Positions 7,486 through 16,947 of a stretch of 64,000 nt of DNA are shown here, piece by piece. Under the pieces are notes generated by a model. It was not told where the DNA came from, searched no databases, and worked only from the letters and a program-made list of their open reading frames with translations. Origin of the DNA: Streptomyces sp. H27-H5. Lineage in GTDB: Bacteria > Actinomycetota > Actinomycetes > Streptomycetales > Streptomycetaceae. How positions within the stretch are numbered: position 1 is the stretch's first letter; every line of letters begins with the position of its first letter. The position numbers and the translations under genes are program-made. The stretch spans positions 17,453 through 81,452 of the forward strand of contig NZ_JAPNLK010000037.1 of the NCBI RefSeq assembly GCF_026627505.1, written 5' to 3'.

Positions 7486-8859
7486 ATGCCCCTTCCCTTG
7501 TACCGGGGCCTTGCCCTGAAGCGGGCCCTTCCCCTGAACCGGGGCCTTCCTCCGGGCAGGGGCCTTCCGCCGGACCCGTCGGGCGTGCCGGACCCGTCGG
7601 GCGTGCCGCGGGTGAACGCGCTGCGGGCCTCGGCCCGGCACGTCCTCGTGCTCCGGCTCGCCCTGATCGCCCTGGGCGCCCCGACGGCACTGCAACGGTC
7701 GGCGCCCGGCGGACCGACGTACCTGACCGCGGGCGCCCTCCTGGTCACCTTCACGCTGTCCTACGCCGTGTTCCGCGCGGGGGAGCGCCTCGGACCGCTC
7801 CTCCCGCGCCACCGGGCGCTGCTCGCCCTGGACATGGCGCTCATCACCCCGCTGCTCGTCATCGCCGGCCCCGCGCTCCCGCTCGGCCTCGTCTGCCTCT
7901 GCACCCCGCTGCTCGCCGGACTCCTCCACGACCGCCGCGCGGCGGCCGGGTACGCGGTCGCGCAGGCGGCGGTGGTCGCGGTCGTGACGGTGGTCGAGGC
8001 GGTGACCGGAGCGGGGGGCACGGGCATGTCGGGGGTCGGGGACGCGGGCGTGTCGGGAGCCGAGGGCGTGTCGGGGGGCGGGCCCCTGCTGTCCGCCCTC
8101 GCCCTGCCCGCCCTCTGCCTGCTCGCGGGGGCGGCGGGGGCCTGCCTGCGGGACCTCCTCACCCGCTTCGACGAGGCGAGCCGGACCTGCGCCGAGGCCG
8201 CCGCCCGCCGCGCCGCGACCCAGGCCGCCCGCGCCGAACGCGACCGACTGGCACGCGAGATGCACGACTCCGTCGCCAAGACCCTGCACGGCCTGGCCCT
8301 GGCGGCGGACGCCCTGTCCCGCACCGCCGACCCGGCCGCGGTCCACGCCCAGGCACGGGCGGTGGCCGAGGCCGCCCGCCGCGCCGCGGCCGAGTCCCGG
8401 CACCTCCTGACCGACCTCCGAAGCGACGAAGCCACCCCGACCACCCGACCCGCCCCCGCCACCCCCCTCCTCGCGCAACTGCTATCCCTCGCCGCCCACC
8501 ACCCCGGCGCCGCCCTGCACACCACCGGAACCGTCCCACCCGTACCCCCCGAGGTCACTCGCGACCTGGTCGCGGTGGCCGCGGAAGCCCTGGAGAACGC
8601 CCGCCGGCACGCGTCCGCCTCCCGCGTCGACATCACCGCCGCGGCCTCACCCGCCGGCCTCCGCCTCACCATCACCGACGACGGCCCGGGCCTGCCGCCC
8701 GGCGGCCCCGACCCGGCCCACCTCCGCGCCACGGGCCACTTCGGGCTGCTCGGCATGACGGAACGCGCCGCGGCCATCGGCGCCCACCTCGCCATCGGCC
8801 CCCCGGCCACCGGCCCCGGCACCCAGGTCCGCCTCGACATCCCCCTCGGGAGCCCGTGA
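7486..8859 (+). CDS. sensor histidine kinase of the tad locus (NarL-partner type)
   Basis: A 457-residue membrane kinase. ATG 7486 has a GGAGG site in the end of tadC. The first 42 residues are a repeat of short Leu-Pro/Arg-Gly units and a doubled DPSGVP block; GTG 7612 is the alternative start without them. Residues about 45-225 hold four to six membrane segments. The HisKA_3 box is LAREMHDSVAKTLHG (phospho-His260), and the HATPase domain shows an N box (ALENARRHA) and a G box (DDGPGLPPGG). It overlaps the response-regulator start (TGATG), so the two are coupled, and probably controls the pilus operon. Confidence 0.9.
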   Translation: MPLPLYRGLALKRALPLNRGLPPGRGLPPDPSGVPDPSGVPRVNALRASARHVLVLRLALIALGAPTALQRSAPGGPTYLTAGALLVTFTLSYAVFRAGERLGPLLPRHRALLALDMALITPLLVIAGPALPLGLVCLCTPLLAGLLHDRRAAAGYAVAQAAVVAVVTVVEAVTGAGGTGMSGVGDAGVSGAEGVSGGGPLLSALALPALCLLAGAAGACLRDLLTRFDEASRTCAEAAARRAATQAARAERDRLAREMHDSVAKTLHGLALAADALSRTADPAAVHAQARAVAEAARRAAAESRHLLTDLRSDEATPTTRPAPATPLLAQLLSLAAHHPGAALHTTGTVPPVPPEVTRDLVAVAAEALENARRHASASRVDITAAASPAGLRLTITDDGPGLPPGGPDPAHLRATGHFGLLGMTERAAAIGAHLAIGPPATGPGTQVRLDIPLGSP

Positions 8860-9545
8860 TGCCGCCCTTGCGCGTCCTGATCGCCGACGACAACCCCGTC
8901 GTCCGCGCCGGCCTCTCGGCCCTCCTCGCGACCGCCCCCGACATCGAGGTCGTCGCCCAGGCCGCGGACGGCCGCGAGGCCCTTCAGCTCACCCGGACCC
9001 ACACCCCCGACGTGATCCTCCTCGACGTCCGGATGCCGGGAGTCGACGGCATCTCGGCGCTGCCCCACCTGGCGCGCCTGGCACCCGTACTGATGCTGAC
9101 GTACAGCCAGGAGTCTGAAATGGTCCGCGAAGCCCTCCTGCTGGGCGCCGGCGGCTACCTGGTCCACGGCGAATTCACCCCGGACCTCCTGCTCACGGCG
9201 GTCCGCGACACCCACGCCGGCCGCGCCCACTTCACCCCGACGGCGGCAACCGCGGTCCTCGCGGAGCTCCGGGCCTCTTCGCAACCGCAACGGATTGTGG
9301 CACAGTCTTCTCAGCGCCTTCCCAACCACATCGCGTTCGGGCTGAGTTCACGTGAGGAGGAGGTCATGGATCTGATCGCATCCGGGATGAACAACCAACA
9401 GATCGCGGCCACCTGCTTCATCAGCGAGAAGACGGTCAAGAACCACATCAACCGCATCTTCGCGAAGCTCCAGACCACCACCCGCAGCGAAGCCATAGCC
9501 CGCTGGCTGGGAACCGCCCGTCCAGGGGTGGCCGGCCATGGGTAG
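8859..9545 (+). CDS. LuxR/NarL-family response regulator of the tad locus
   Basis: A 228-residue regulator: receiver domain residues 4-120 and a LuxR-type helix-turn-helix at about 155-220 (LSSREEEVMDLIASG, NNQQIAATCFISEKTVKNHI). The acidic pair Asp10/Asp11, phospho-acceptor Asp56 and switch Thr81 are present. The near-invariant switch Lys is replaced by His103 (GGYLVHGEF), which could give unusual activation. ATG 8859 overlaps the kinase stop. The Flp pilin gene follows after 110 bp, in which a hairpin (gggtcc/gggaccc around 9560-9586) and probably a new promoter lie. Confidence 0.9.
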   Translation: MPPLRVLIADDNPVVRAGLSALLATAPDIEVVAQAADGREALQLTRTHTPDVILLDVRMPGVDGISALPHLARLAPVLMLTYSQESEMVREALLLGAGGYLVHGEFTPDLLLTAVRDTHAGRAHFTPTAATAVLAELRASSQPQRIVAQSSQRLPNHIAFGLSSREEEVMDLIASGMNNQQIAATCFISEKTVKNHINRIFAKLQTTTRSEAIARWLGTARPGVAGHG

Positions 9546-9655
9546 ACAGTCTGCGCAGTGGGTCCGTAATTGGGCCCCGGGACCCTTGGTTATCACCGGT
9601 AACTCCCCGTACGGTCCGCAAATCGACAGCGGCACCGGCCCGGGAGGAAACCCTC

Positions 9656-9904
9656 ATGTCACACAACACGCTGCTGAAGGCCACCGTGCAGACGAAGATC
9701 CGCCTGCGCGGCTGGACGGACACGGCGATGACGAGCATGCGCAAGCGCTACACGACCACGGACCGAGGCCAGACGGCCTTCGAGTACCTGGGCATCATCC
9801 TGGTCGTCGTGGTCATCATCGGAGCGATCATCGGCACGGGCATCGGGACCGAGATCACCACGAAGATCAAGCAAGCGATCACGGACATCAAAGCCGGCAA
9901 GTGA
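9656..9904 (+). CDS. flp: Flp-type pilin
   Basis: An 82-residue major pilin precursor. After a basic leader of about 36 residues comes the Flp cleavage region RGQTAFEYLGIILVVVVIIG (Gly, then Glu-Tyr at positions 5-6 of the mature protein), one long hydrophobic helix and a short Lys-rich tail. The prepilin peptidase at 21137-21988 is the likely processing enzyme. It has a strong GGGAGGAAA ribosome-binding site, suitable for an abundant structural protein. The stop overlaps the next GTG (GTGA). Confidence 0.93.
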   Translation: MSHNTLLKATVQTKIRLRGWTDTAMTSMRKRYTTTDRGQTAFEYLGIILVVVVIIGAIIGTGIGTEITTKIKQAITDIKAGK

Positions 9905-10536
9905 CCTTGGGCAGACGGCTGGATGATCGCGGGCAGGCCTTTCCCGTTTATGTCGTGGCGGTGGTGGGTCTGCTCTTTGCTGCGCTCGCCTTCTTCGTCG
10001 TCGGAATGGCGGGAGCCACTCGCAGTGACGCTCAGGGCGCGGCGGACGCTGCGGCGCTTGCGGCGGCTCAAGAGGCGAGGGACAAGGTCTTCGTGGATCG
10101 AGATCTGCTCGTCCTCAAGACGGCTGACTGGGAGGCGATTCTCAGGGGTGATCGTCTCGATGGATCGGGCGCCTGCGCGAAGGCCGTCGAGTTCGCCGCT
10201 TTGAACGCCGCCACGGCGGAATGTGAAGCCGCCCTACCAGAGTTTACGGTCGCGGTGACCACCGACGGGACAGTCGGGAACTCGGTCATCCCGGGTACGG
10301 AGGCCATGCACGGCGAAGCCACGGCGAAGGCCGTGATCGAGCCTCGGTGCACTCTCGGGGCGGGTCCGATCGCAACGCCGAGCCCGACGGCCCCACCCGG
10401 TGATGGTGGCGTCGAGGCGCCCGCCACTGTCGCGTTGACATGCAAGGGCGGCGTATCGGTGGAGCTGGATCCTTCGAGCCCGGGCTCCCTGCTTCAACTG
10501 GCGAGGAAACTCTTCAGCGTGCGACTGGTTAACTGA
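9901..10536 (+). CDS. TadG/TadE-like pilus-associated protein
   Basis: A 211-residue protein from GTG 9901, coupled to the pilin stop. A short basic N-terminus with RGQAFPVYVVAVVGLLFAAL is a TadG-type anchor, followed by AATRSDAQGAADAAALAAAQ, the helix that continues the anchor in Streptomyces TadG-like proteins. The extracytoplasmic part contains four Cys and a Pro/Thr-rich linker. It probably sits at the base or tip of the pilus; the exact role is unknown. Codon use is less GC-rich than in cpaB-tadC. Confidence 0.75.
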   Translation: MTLGRRLDDRGQAFPVYVVAVVGLLFAALAFFVVGMAGATRSDAQGAADAAALAAAQEARDKVFVDRDLLVLKTADWEAILRGDRLDGSGACAKAVEFAALNAATAECEAALPEFTVAVTTDGTVGNSVIPGTEAMHGEATAKAVIEPRCTLGAGPIATPSPTAPPGDGGVEAPATVALTCKGGVSVELDPSSPGSLLQLARKLFSVRLVN

Positions 10537-10565
10537 CAGCGAATGAGAGATGGGGAAGCGGCTAC

Positions 10566-11156
10566 ATGAGCACTCGGCACAGGACTGGTGTCCGTGGGGG
10601 AGCGGTCGTAGTGGTCGCGGCGGTCTTGGCGCTCGCACTCGCGGGATGCGGTGTCGGCGACGACTCCAAGGCCAAGGAGCCGCAGAAGCCCTCTTCCGCA
10701 CAGTCTCAAGGCGGCGGATCCAAGACCCCCGTGCCCTCCGGGGGCCAGACATCCGCGCCAACCGAGGTCATCGCCACGGTGGAGGGGGCGAACGGCATGG
10801 TCCTCGTGATCAACTCTGCGAAGCGCGACGCCGGAGGGTTCCTCACGGTCAGCGGTCAGATCAAGAACAACGGAAGTCAATCGTTCGCAGGGACCTCGGC
10901 GTGGCGGGGCAACGAACTCAACCAGAGCGGTGAGTCCGTGGCCGGCGCGACATTGGTCGACAAGGCTGGCAAGAAGCGGTACTACGTGCTGCGCGACACC
11001 GATGGCAGGTGCCTCTGCACCACCGGTGTCTCCAGTGTGGGTGCGGGTCAGGTCGTGCCCATGTTCGTCCAGTTTCCAGCGCCTCCGGCAAGCACCGCAG
11101 AAATGGAATTCAGTCTCCCCACCTTCGCCACGGCGACCGTCAAAATCTCCGGGTGA
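10566..11156 (+). CDS. lipoprotein of the tad locus, function unknown
   Basis: A 196-residue protein with a twin-basic N-region, a hydrophobic core and the lipobox LALAGC, so it is probably lipid-anchored on the outer face of the membrane. A Ser/Gly/Pro/Lys-rich spacer (residues 35-70) leads into a beta-rich domain of about 120 residues with a Cys-x-Cys pair (RCLCTTG). The start has a GGGGAAG site. It ends 4 bp before the OmpA-domain gene, so the two are surely cotranscribed. Confidence 0.8.
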   Translation: MSTRHRTGVRGGAVVVVAAVLALALAGCGVGDDSKAKEPQKPSSAQSQGGGSKTPVPSGGQTSAPTEVIATVEGANGMVLVINSAKRDAGGFLTVSGQIKNNGSQSFAGTSAWRGNELNQSGESVAGATLVDKAGKKRYYVLRDTDGRCLCTTGVSSVGAGQVVPMFVQFPAPPASTAEMEFSLPTFATATVKISG

Positions 11157-11160
11157 CCCC

Positions 11161-11799
11161 ATGACCAAACGACACCGCGTCTCCGCGTCCACCGCCGTCG
11201 TCGGGCTCGTCATCGCCGGCGCGCACTTCATCGGGGCCACCAGTGCCCACGCCGACGACGTCAAGCCGTCGGTGCCGCCCGGTACCGAGCCTTCGGCTTC
11301 GGCTCCCGTGGCCATCGACTCGAACGCCCCCGGGCTCAAGATCCCGCAGGGTGGGACCCTCGCGCCCGTCAAGGTGCTCGACATCGCCGAGGTCGTCGAG
11401 GACCTCGGGGGTGAGGAGCGGCGGCAGGAGACCAATCAGACCGTCATGATGGCGCTGCAGTCCGAGGTCCTGTTCCCCGAGAACAGCGCGGTGTTCAACG
11501 CGCAGGCGGCGGCGCGGATACAGGCCATCGCCAATGAGATCAACCAGCAGAAGGCGACCCGCGTCCGCGTCTTCGGGTTCACCGATGACCAGGGCAGTTA
11601 TGAGCACGGCAAGGAGCTGTCCAAGCAGCGCGCCGACGCCGTGCAGGCGGAGTTGGGCAAGACCGTGACGAACCCCGGCGTCATCTTCGATGTCCGCGGT
11701 TACAGCGAGGACTACCCGATCGCCGACAACGGCACCGAGGAAGGCCGGAAGAAGAACCGGCGCGTGGAGATCACGTTCCCCCGCGGCAGCGGTCAGTAG
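11161..11799 (+). CDS. OmpA-family peptidoglycan-binding protein
   Basis: A 212-residue exported protein with a signal peptide (cleavage near SAHADD). Residues about 95-210 are an OmpA C-terminal domain: LFPENSAVFN, then VRVFGFTDDQGSYEHGKELSKQRADAV, of which the TDxxGS and KELSxxRAxAV elements bind peptidoglycan, and NRRVEITF at the end. In an organism without an outer membrane it should bind the wall, and as the last gene of the Tad cluster it may anchor the pilus to peptidoglycan (inference). Confidence 0.85.
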   Translation: MTKRHRVSASTAVVGLVIAGAHFIGATSAHADDVKPSVPPGTEPSASAPVAIDSNAPGLKIPQGGTLAPVKVLDIAEVVEDLGGEERRQETNQTVMMALQSEVLFPENSAVFNAQAAARIQAIANEINQQKATRVRVFGFTDDQGSYEHGKELSKQRADAVQAELGKTVTNPGVIFDVRGYSEDYPIADNGTEEGRKKNRRVEITFPRGSGQ

Positions 11800-11832
11800 G
11801 CCTTCGGGCGGCGGGTGTTCGTCCGTCGGCTC

Positions 11833-11888
11833 TCACCGCATGACGGCACCGCCCCTCACCGCATGACGGCACCGCCCCTCACCGCATG
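11833..11888. repeat. 23-bp tandem duplication at the 3' end of a tetR gene
   Basis: Two full 23-bp units (11833-11855, 11856-11878) start TCACCGCATGACGG. The first ten bases of a third unit (11879-11888) are the last codons and stop of the tetR gene on the minus strand, so each unit copies the gene's 3' end. Confidence 0.9.
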
Positions 11889-12409
11889 AGGACGGCCGCC
11901 GCCTCGCGGGCCCGGTGGGCCGGCGCGGGGCCGGGGTCGAGGGCGGCCACGACGGTGGCGCCCTCGACCAGGAGCAGGAGTTGGTCCGCGAGCGGTTCCC
12001 GGTCGGGGCCGGCGAGGTCGGCCAGGAGGTTCCGCAGCTCCGCCTTGTGGCGGCGGATGACGTCCACCACGGCCTCGGGTCCGGTGCCGAGTTCGCCGTA
12101 GGCGTTGAGGAACGCGCAGCCCCGGAAGTCCGGCTCGCGGAACCAGTCCGCGAGCCAGTCGAAGACGCCGAGGATCGGGTCCGGCGCTTCGCTCACCGCC
12201 GTGCGCAGGCTTGCCGTCCAGCGTCGGTCGCGGCGTTCCAGGTAGGCGGTGACCAGGGATTCCTTGGCGGGGAAGACGCGGTACAGCCGTTTGAGCGGGA
12301 CGCCCGATGCGGCGCGGATGCGGTCCATGCCGACGGCCTGGATCCCCTCGGCGTAGAACAGGGTCTCCGCCGCGTCGAGCAGTCGGGTCCGGGCCTCTTC
12401 GTCGTCCAT
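11879..12409 (-). CDS. TetR/AcrR-family repressor
   Basis: A 176-residue regulator with an N-terminal TetR helix-turn-helix (residues 5-50: LLDAAETLFYAEGIQAVGMD, then SGVPLKRLYRVFPAKESLV). The C-terminal domain (TetR_C, WLADWFREPDFRGCAFLNAY) resembles the YxaF/LmrA group. It is divergent from a DUF1348 gene; two identical 16-bp palindromes in the shared region (12441-12456 and 12475-12490) are almost certainly its operators, so it represses itself and its neighbour. Its 3' end is duplicated just downstream. Confidence 0.9.
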   Translation of the reverse strand: MDDEEARTRLLDAAETLFYAEGIQAVGMDRIRAASGVPLKRLYRVFPAKESLVTAYLERRDRRWTASLRTAVSEAPDPILGVFDWLADWFREPDFRGCAFLNAYGELGTGPEAVVDVIRRHKAELRNLLADLAGPDREPLADQLLLLVEGATVVAALDPGPAPAHRAREAAAVLMR

Positions 12410-12440
12410 GAGGGCAGCGTAGTCCAGAGGCGCTTGCCTG

Positions 12441-12490
12441 GAGAACGATCGTTCTCTATGGTGCGGAGCAGAGGGAGAACGATCGTTCTC
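12441..12490. promoter_or_regulatory. twin TetR operators
   Basis: Two identical perfect palindromes GAGAACGATCGTTCTC at 12441-12456 and 12475-12490, 34 bp from centre to centre (about three helical turns, same face). They lie between the divergent tetR and DUF1348 genes. Confidence 0.9.
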
Positions 12491-12513
12491 TCCGTGTCGA
12501 GAGGGCTGATTCC

Positions 12514-12954
12514 ATGACCGCCGCCGTACCCCGCCCGCCCCTGCCGCCCTTCACCGAGGAGAGCGCCCGCGCCAAGGTGCGAGCCGCCGAGGACGCGTGG
12601 AACAGTCGCGACCCCGACCGCGTCGCGCAGGCGTACACGCAGGACTCGGTCTGGCGCAATCGCGACCGCTTCCTGACCGGCCGCGCCGAGATCCGGGAGT
12701 TCCTCGCCGACAAATGGGAGCGCGAGCTGGACTATCGACTCCGCAAGGAACTCTGGGCGTACACCGGGAACCGGATCTCCGTCCGCTTCACGTACGAGTG
12801 GCACGACACCGCCGGCCAGTGGTGGCGCAGCCACGGCAACGAGCAGTGGGAGTTCGACGACGACGGCCTGATGCGCCGCCGGGAGGCGAGCATCAACGAC
12901 GTCCCCATCGCCGAGGAGGATCGCCGACTGGTCCGACCGCGCCACGACACCTGA
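12514..12954 (+). CDS. DUF1348 (NTF2-like) protein
   Basis: A 146-residue single-domain protein of the DUF1348 group of the NTF2/SnoaL fold, recognisable by WNSRDPDRVAQAYTQDSVWRN and FLADKWERELDYRLRKELW. Members are cytoplasmic and often controlled by a neighbouring TetR gene; their substrate is not established. The ATG follows GAGAGGG. Expression should be blocked by the divergent TetR repressor through the twin palindromes. Confidence 0.88.
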   Translation: MTAAVPRPPLPPFTEESARAKVRAAEDAWNSRDPDRVAQAYTQDSVWRNRDRFLTGRAEIREFLADKWERELDYRLRKELWAYTGNRISVRFTYEWHDTAGQWWRSHGNEQWEFDDDGLMRRREASINDVPIAEEDRRLVRPRHDT

Positions 12955-12959
12955 CAGCC

Positions 12960-13090
12960 CCCGGCCCGGAGCCCCACCCGAACGCCGGCCCGGCGTCCTG
13001 CCCGAGCTCCCACCCGGCCCCCGGCTCGGCGTCCTGCCCGAATCCCCGCCCCGCGACCCGCCCGGTAACCCCGCGACCCGCCCCGTAACC
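12960..13090. repeat. imperfect Pro-codon-like direct repeats between convergent genes
   Basis: A C-rich stretch with repeated blocks (CGGCGTCCTGCCCGA twice near 12990 and 13028; a 20-bp unit GCGACCCGCCCGGTAACCCC twice near 13055 and 13075). No gene is supported here. Confidence 0.6.
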
Positions 13091-13094
13091 CCCG

Positions 13095-13670
13095 CTACTG
13101 CCCGTGCGCCTGCGTGATGAGGTCCGTGGCGACCTCCAGGGCCGCCTGGCGGGTCTCCTCCGGGTTGCCCTCCACGTGCTGGAGGAACATCATCCCGGCG
13201 TGCAGCGTGAACAGGGCGCTCACGCAGCGCACCTGGTCCGTCAGCGGCCCGTCTTCCGTCCTCAGTAGTTCGACCAGGGTGAAGAGGCGCTTCTTCACGG
13301 TCTCCCCGATGCTCAGTTCCCGCATCGTCGCCTGGTTCTCCTGCATGAACCGGTACAGGGAGGCCCCGGCCGCCATCGCCTCGCTGTAACGCCGGAGCAC
13401 TTCCCGCTTGGTCTCCAGCGTGCGCGGCTGCTCCTCCGCCCACGCGATCAGCTCGTCGATCGGACGCGTCACGTCCTCGAAGAGGCTGATGATGATGTCT
13501 TCCTTGGTCTTGAAGTGGTAGTACAGCGCGGCCTTCGTGACGTCCAGCCGCTCCGCGATCTCGCGCAGCGACGTCTTCTCGTACCCCTGCTCGGCGAAGA
13601 GCTCCACAGCCACGTCCTGGATGCGCTGACGCGTGTTGCCACGGCGCTGCTGCGGACTGCTGCTGGTCAT
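13095..13670 (-). CDS. TetR-family repressor of the efflux gene
   Basis: A 191-residue TetR regulator. The ATG at 13670 has GGGGAG at good spacing; an upstream in-frame ATG (13682) is less likely. The helix-turn-helix is RIQDVAVELFAEQGYEKTSL and REIAERLDVTKAALYYHFKT, and the C-terminal ligand domain is all-helical. It is divergent from a DHA2-type exporter, and the 105-bp region between them contains a 21-bp inverted repeat (13688-13708 and 13737-13757). Drug-responsive control of the exporter is the expected function. Confidence 0.9.
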   Translation of the reverse strand: MTSSSPQQRRGNTRQRIQDVAVELFAEQGYEKTSLREIAERLDVTKAALYYHFKTKEDIIISLFEDVTRPIDELIAWAEEQPRTLETKREVLRRYSEAMAAGASLYRFMQENQATMRELSIGETVKKRLFTLVELLRTEDGPLTDQVRCVSALFTLHAGMMFLQHVEGNPEETRQAALEVATDLITQAHGQ

Positions 13671-13687
13671 GGCGCTCCCCAAAATTA

Positions 13688-13757
13688 CTTACTTGACGCC
13701 CGGCTAGTGACGGGTTTACCTTCCCCAGTGTAGTGAACTAGCCGGGCGGCAAGTAAG
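13688..13757. promoter_or_regulatory. large inverted-repeat operator with divergent promoters
   Basis: Arms of 21 bp (13688-13708 and 13737-13757) match at 20 positions and are separated by 28 bp. Each arm contains CTTACTTGMCGCCCGGCTAGT reading inward from its own gene, so a -35-like TTGACG or TTGCCG box is embedded in each operator. One repressor dimer pair per arm would silence both directions. Confidence 0.85.
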
Positions 13758-13774
13758 CCCCGGGGGTCAGGGGA

Positions 13775-15382
<1,608 letters not shown>

Positions 15383-15450
15383 GCGAGGCACGTGATGCGC
15401 GCGTGGCGTACGCGACGTGTGTGACGTATGCGACAACGTGGGAATCAAAC

Positions 15451-15500
15451 GAGCCCGGCACCGGCGGATGCATCAATCCGCCGGTGCCGGGCTCTTTCCG
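15451..15500 (+). terminator. rho-independent type terminator after the efflux gene
   Basis: A perfect 18-bp stem (15451-15468 with 15477-15494), 8-base loop TGCATCAA, then CTTTCC. Confidence 0.9.
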
Positions 15501-15860
15501 CACCCGCACCCGCACCCGTACCCGGGCCGGCCCCGCCCACGACCGCCCGCCCATGCCCGCGTTCCCGCCCACGCGTGCCGTGACCGCGATCGCCGTGACA
15601 CCTGGTGCGGGAGTCGCCCCACGCGGGGTCGAGTGAATCCCGTCCACGGGAGGGGAGGTTGAGCCGCGAGGTGATGGGTAGCAGGTTGGGGCGATTCGGC
15701 CCGGTTTCAACGGGCCCGAAAATACGGACGATCGGGGACGAATGTCCCATTACTTGGAATTTATGGGGGAATTCACTGGAACCCCTCCTCGTCACCCGGC
15801 GTCTGGAAGACGAGGGGGCACCACCGGCGGCGGTCGGAGGCGCCCACGAGGTGAAGGGGA
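15501..15860. other. intergenic region upstream of the deacetylase gene
   Basis: It contains a short CGCACC run (15500-15520) and, closer to the gene, several small hairpins: GGCCCG/CGGGCC (about 15698-15716), GGGAC/GTCCC (about 15737-15750) and CCTCGTC/GACGAGG (about 15786-15815). The AT-richer stretch 15750-15780 is the probable promoter region. No credible coding sequence is present. Confidence 0.5.
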
Positions 15861-16700
15861 GTGGACAGACTCATGGGGTTCTTGGCACGCAAGCGCAAGC
15901 AGGCCGCACAGTCCCGGTTGACCGTCGTGGCGGCCGCGGTGGCCGTCGCCGCGACGGTATGGGGAGCGACGGCGATCGTCGGACCGGACCACCCCATCGG
16001 ACACGAGAACGCGGCCGGTCGCACGGACGACCCCGCCGGCGGCGCGCCGGGCTCGCCCGGGTCGCCGAACGTGCCCCGGCAGCGCATGCCCGAGGGGATA
16101 GCCCACGCCTCGGAGGGCGGCGGAGACACGGTCAACGTCACCATCGACGACGGCCCCGATCCCCGATGGACGCCGCAGATCCTCGCCGTCCTCGCGGAGC
16201 ACGAAGTGAAGGCGACCTTCTGCATGGTCGGCCCCCGGGCCGCGGCCCACCCGGACCTGGTCAAGCAGGTCGTCGCGGCCGGGCACCGGCTCTGCGACCA
16301 CACCATGTCCCACGACACGGCGATGGACAAGAAGCCCGTCGCCTACCAGAAGGCGCAGATACTCGACGCGCAACGACAGATAGAGCAAGCCGCGGGCGGC
16401 GGCGCCAAGGTGGAGTACTACCGGGCTCCGGGCGGCGCGTTCACGCCCGACAGCCGGCGCATCGCCGCCGAGGCCGGCATGCGTCCGCTCGGTTGGAACG
16501 TGGACAGCAAGGACTTCAGCAAGCCGGGCGTCGCCGCGATCGTCAACACGGTCAAGGGCGAACTGAAGAACGGTCCGACCGTGCTCTTCCACGACGGCGG
16601 AGGCAACCGCGCGCAGACCGTCGAGGCCCTCGACCGGGTCCTGGCCTGGCTCGACGAGCAGGGCCGCCCCACCGGCTTCCCGGTCCGCACGGCCCCCTGA
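15861..16700 (+). CDS. secreted polysaccharide deacetylase (NodB domain)
   Basis: A 279-residue exported or membrane-anchored carbohydrate esterase family 4 enzyme that removes N-acetyl groups from chitin-like or peptidoglycan sugars. After a basic N-terminus and one hydrophobic segment (residues 20-42) comes the NodB domain: motif 1 VTIDDGPD, motif 2 CDHTMSHD (His-x3-His metal site), motif 3 RAPGG, motif 4 WNVDSKD and motif 5 LFHDGGG. Motif 1 is IDDGPD where TFDDGP is usual, but both Asp are kept. The start could also be ATG 15873. Confidence 0.9.
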   Translation: MDRLMGFLARKRKQAAQSRLTVVAAAVAVAATVWGATAIVGPDHPIGHENAAGRTDDPAGGAPGSPGSPNVPRQRMPEGIAHASEGGGDTVNVTIDDGPDPRWTPQILAVLAEHEVKATFCMVGPRAAAHPDLVKQVVAAGHRLCDHTMSHDTAMDKKPVAYQKAQILDAQRQIEQAAGGGAKVEYYRAPGGAFTPDSRRIAAEAGMRPLGWNVDSKDFSKPGVAAIVNTVKGELKNGPTVLFHDGGGNRAQTVEALDRVLAWLDEQGRPTGFPVRTAP

Positions 16701-16760
16701 CACGCCGTCCGGCGGCGAACGGGTGAGGGTCGTCCCGCCGGCCCCGCCCCCGGTGTTCCC

Positions 16761-16850
16761 TGGCCGTACGCGGCCGTACGCGGCCGTACGCGGCCGTACG
16801 CGGCCGTACGCGGCCGTACGCGCGGCTGTACGCAGTCGTACGCAGCAGCC
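16761..16850. repeat. 10-bp tandem repeat of nested palindromes
   Basis: Six contiguous copies of CGGCCGTACG (16761-16820; the first has T at position 1), then degenerate copies to about 16850. The unit contains the palindromes CGGCCG and CGTACG and its period matches one turn of B-DNA. Confidence 0.95.
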
Positions 16851-16947
16851 GTACGCGGGGCCCGCACGCAGCCGCGTACCCGTCACCGCGCACGAGAGAA
16901 CCCCGCGCGGACCGAATCCCGCGCACGACCCGCCGGAGGACCGACCC

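Noticed and set aside
16723..16947. Upstream extension of the NTF2-like gene through the 10-bp repeat
   Set aside because: The repeat encodes a low-complexity peptide. GTG 16948 has a proper ribosome-binding site and matches the fold's length.
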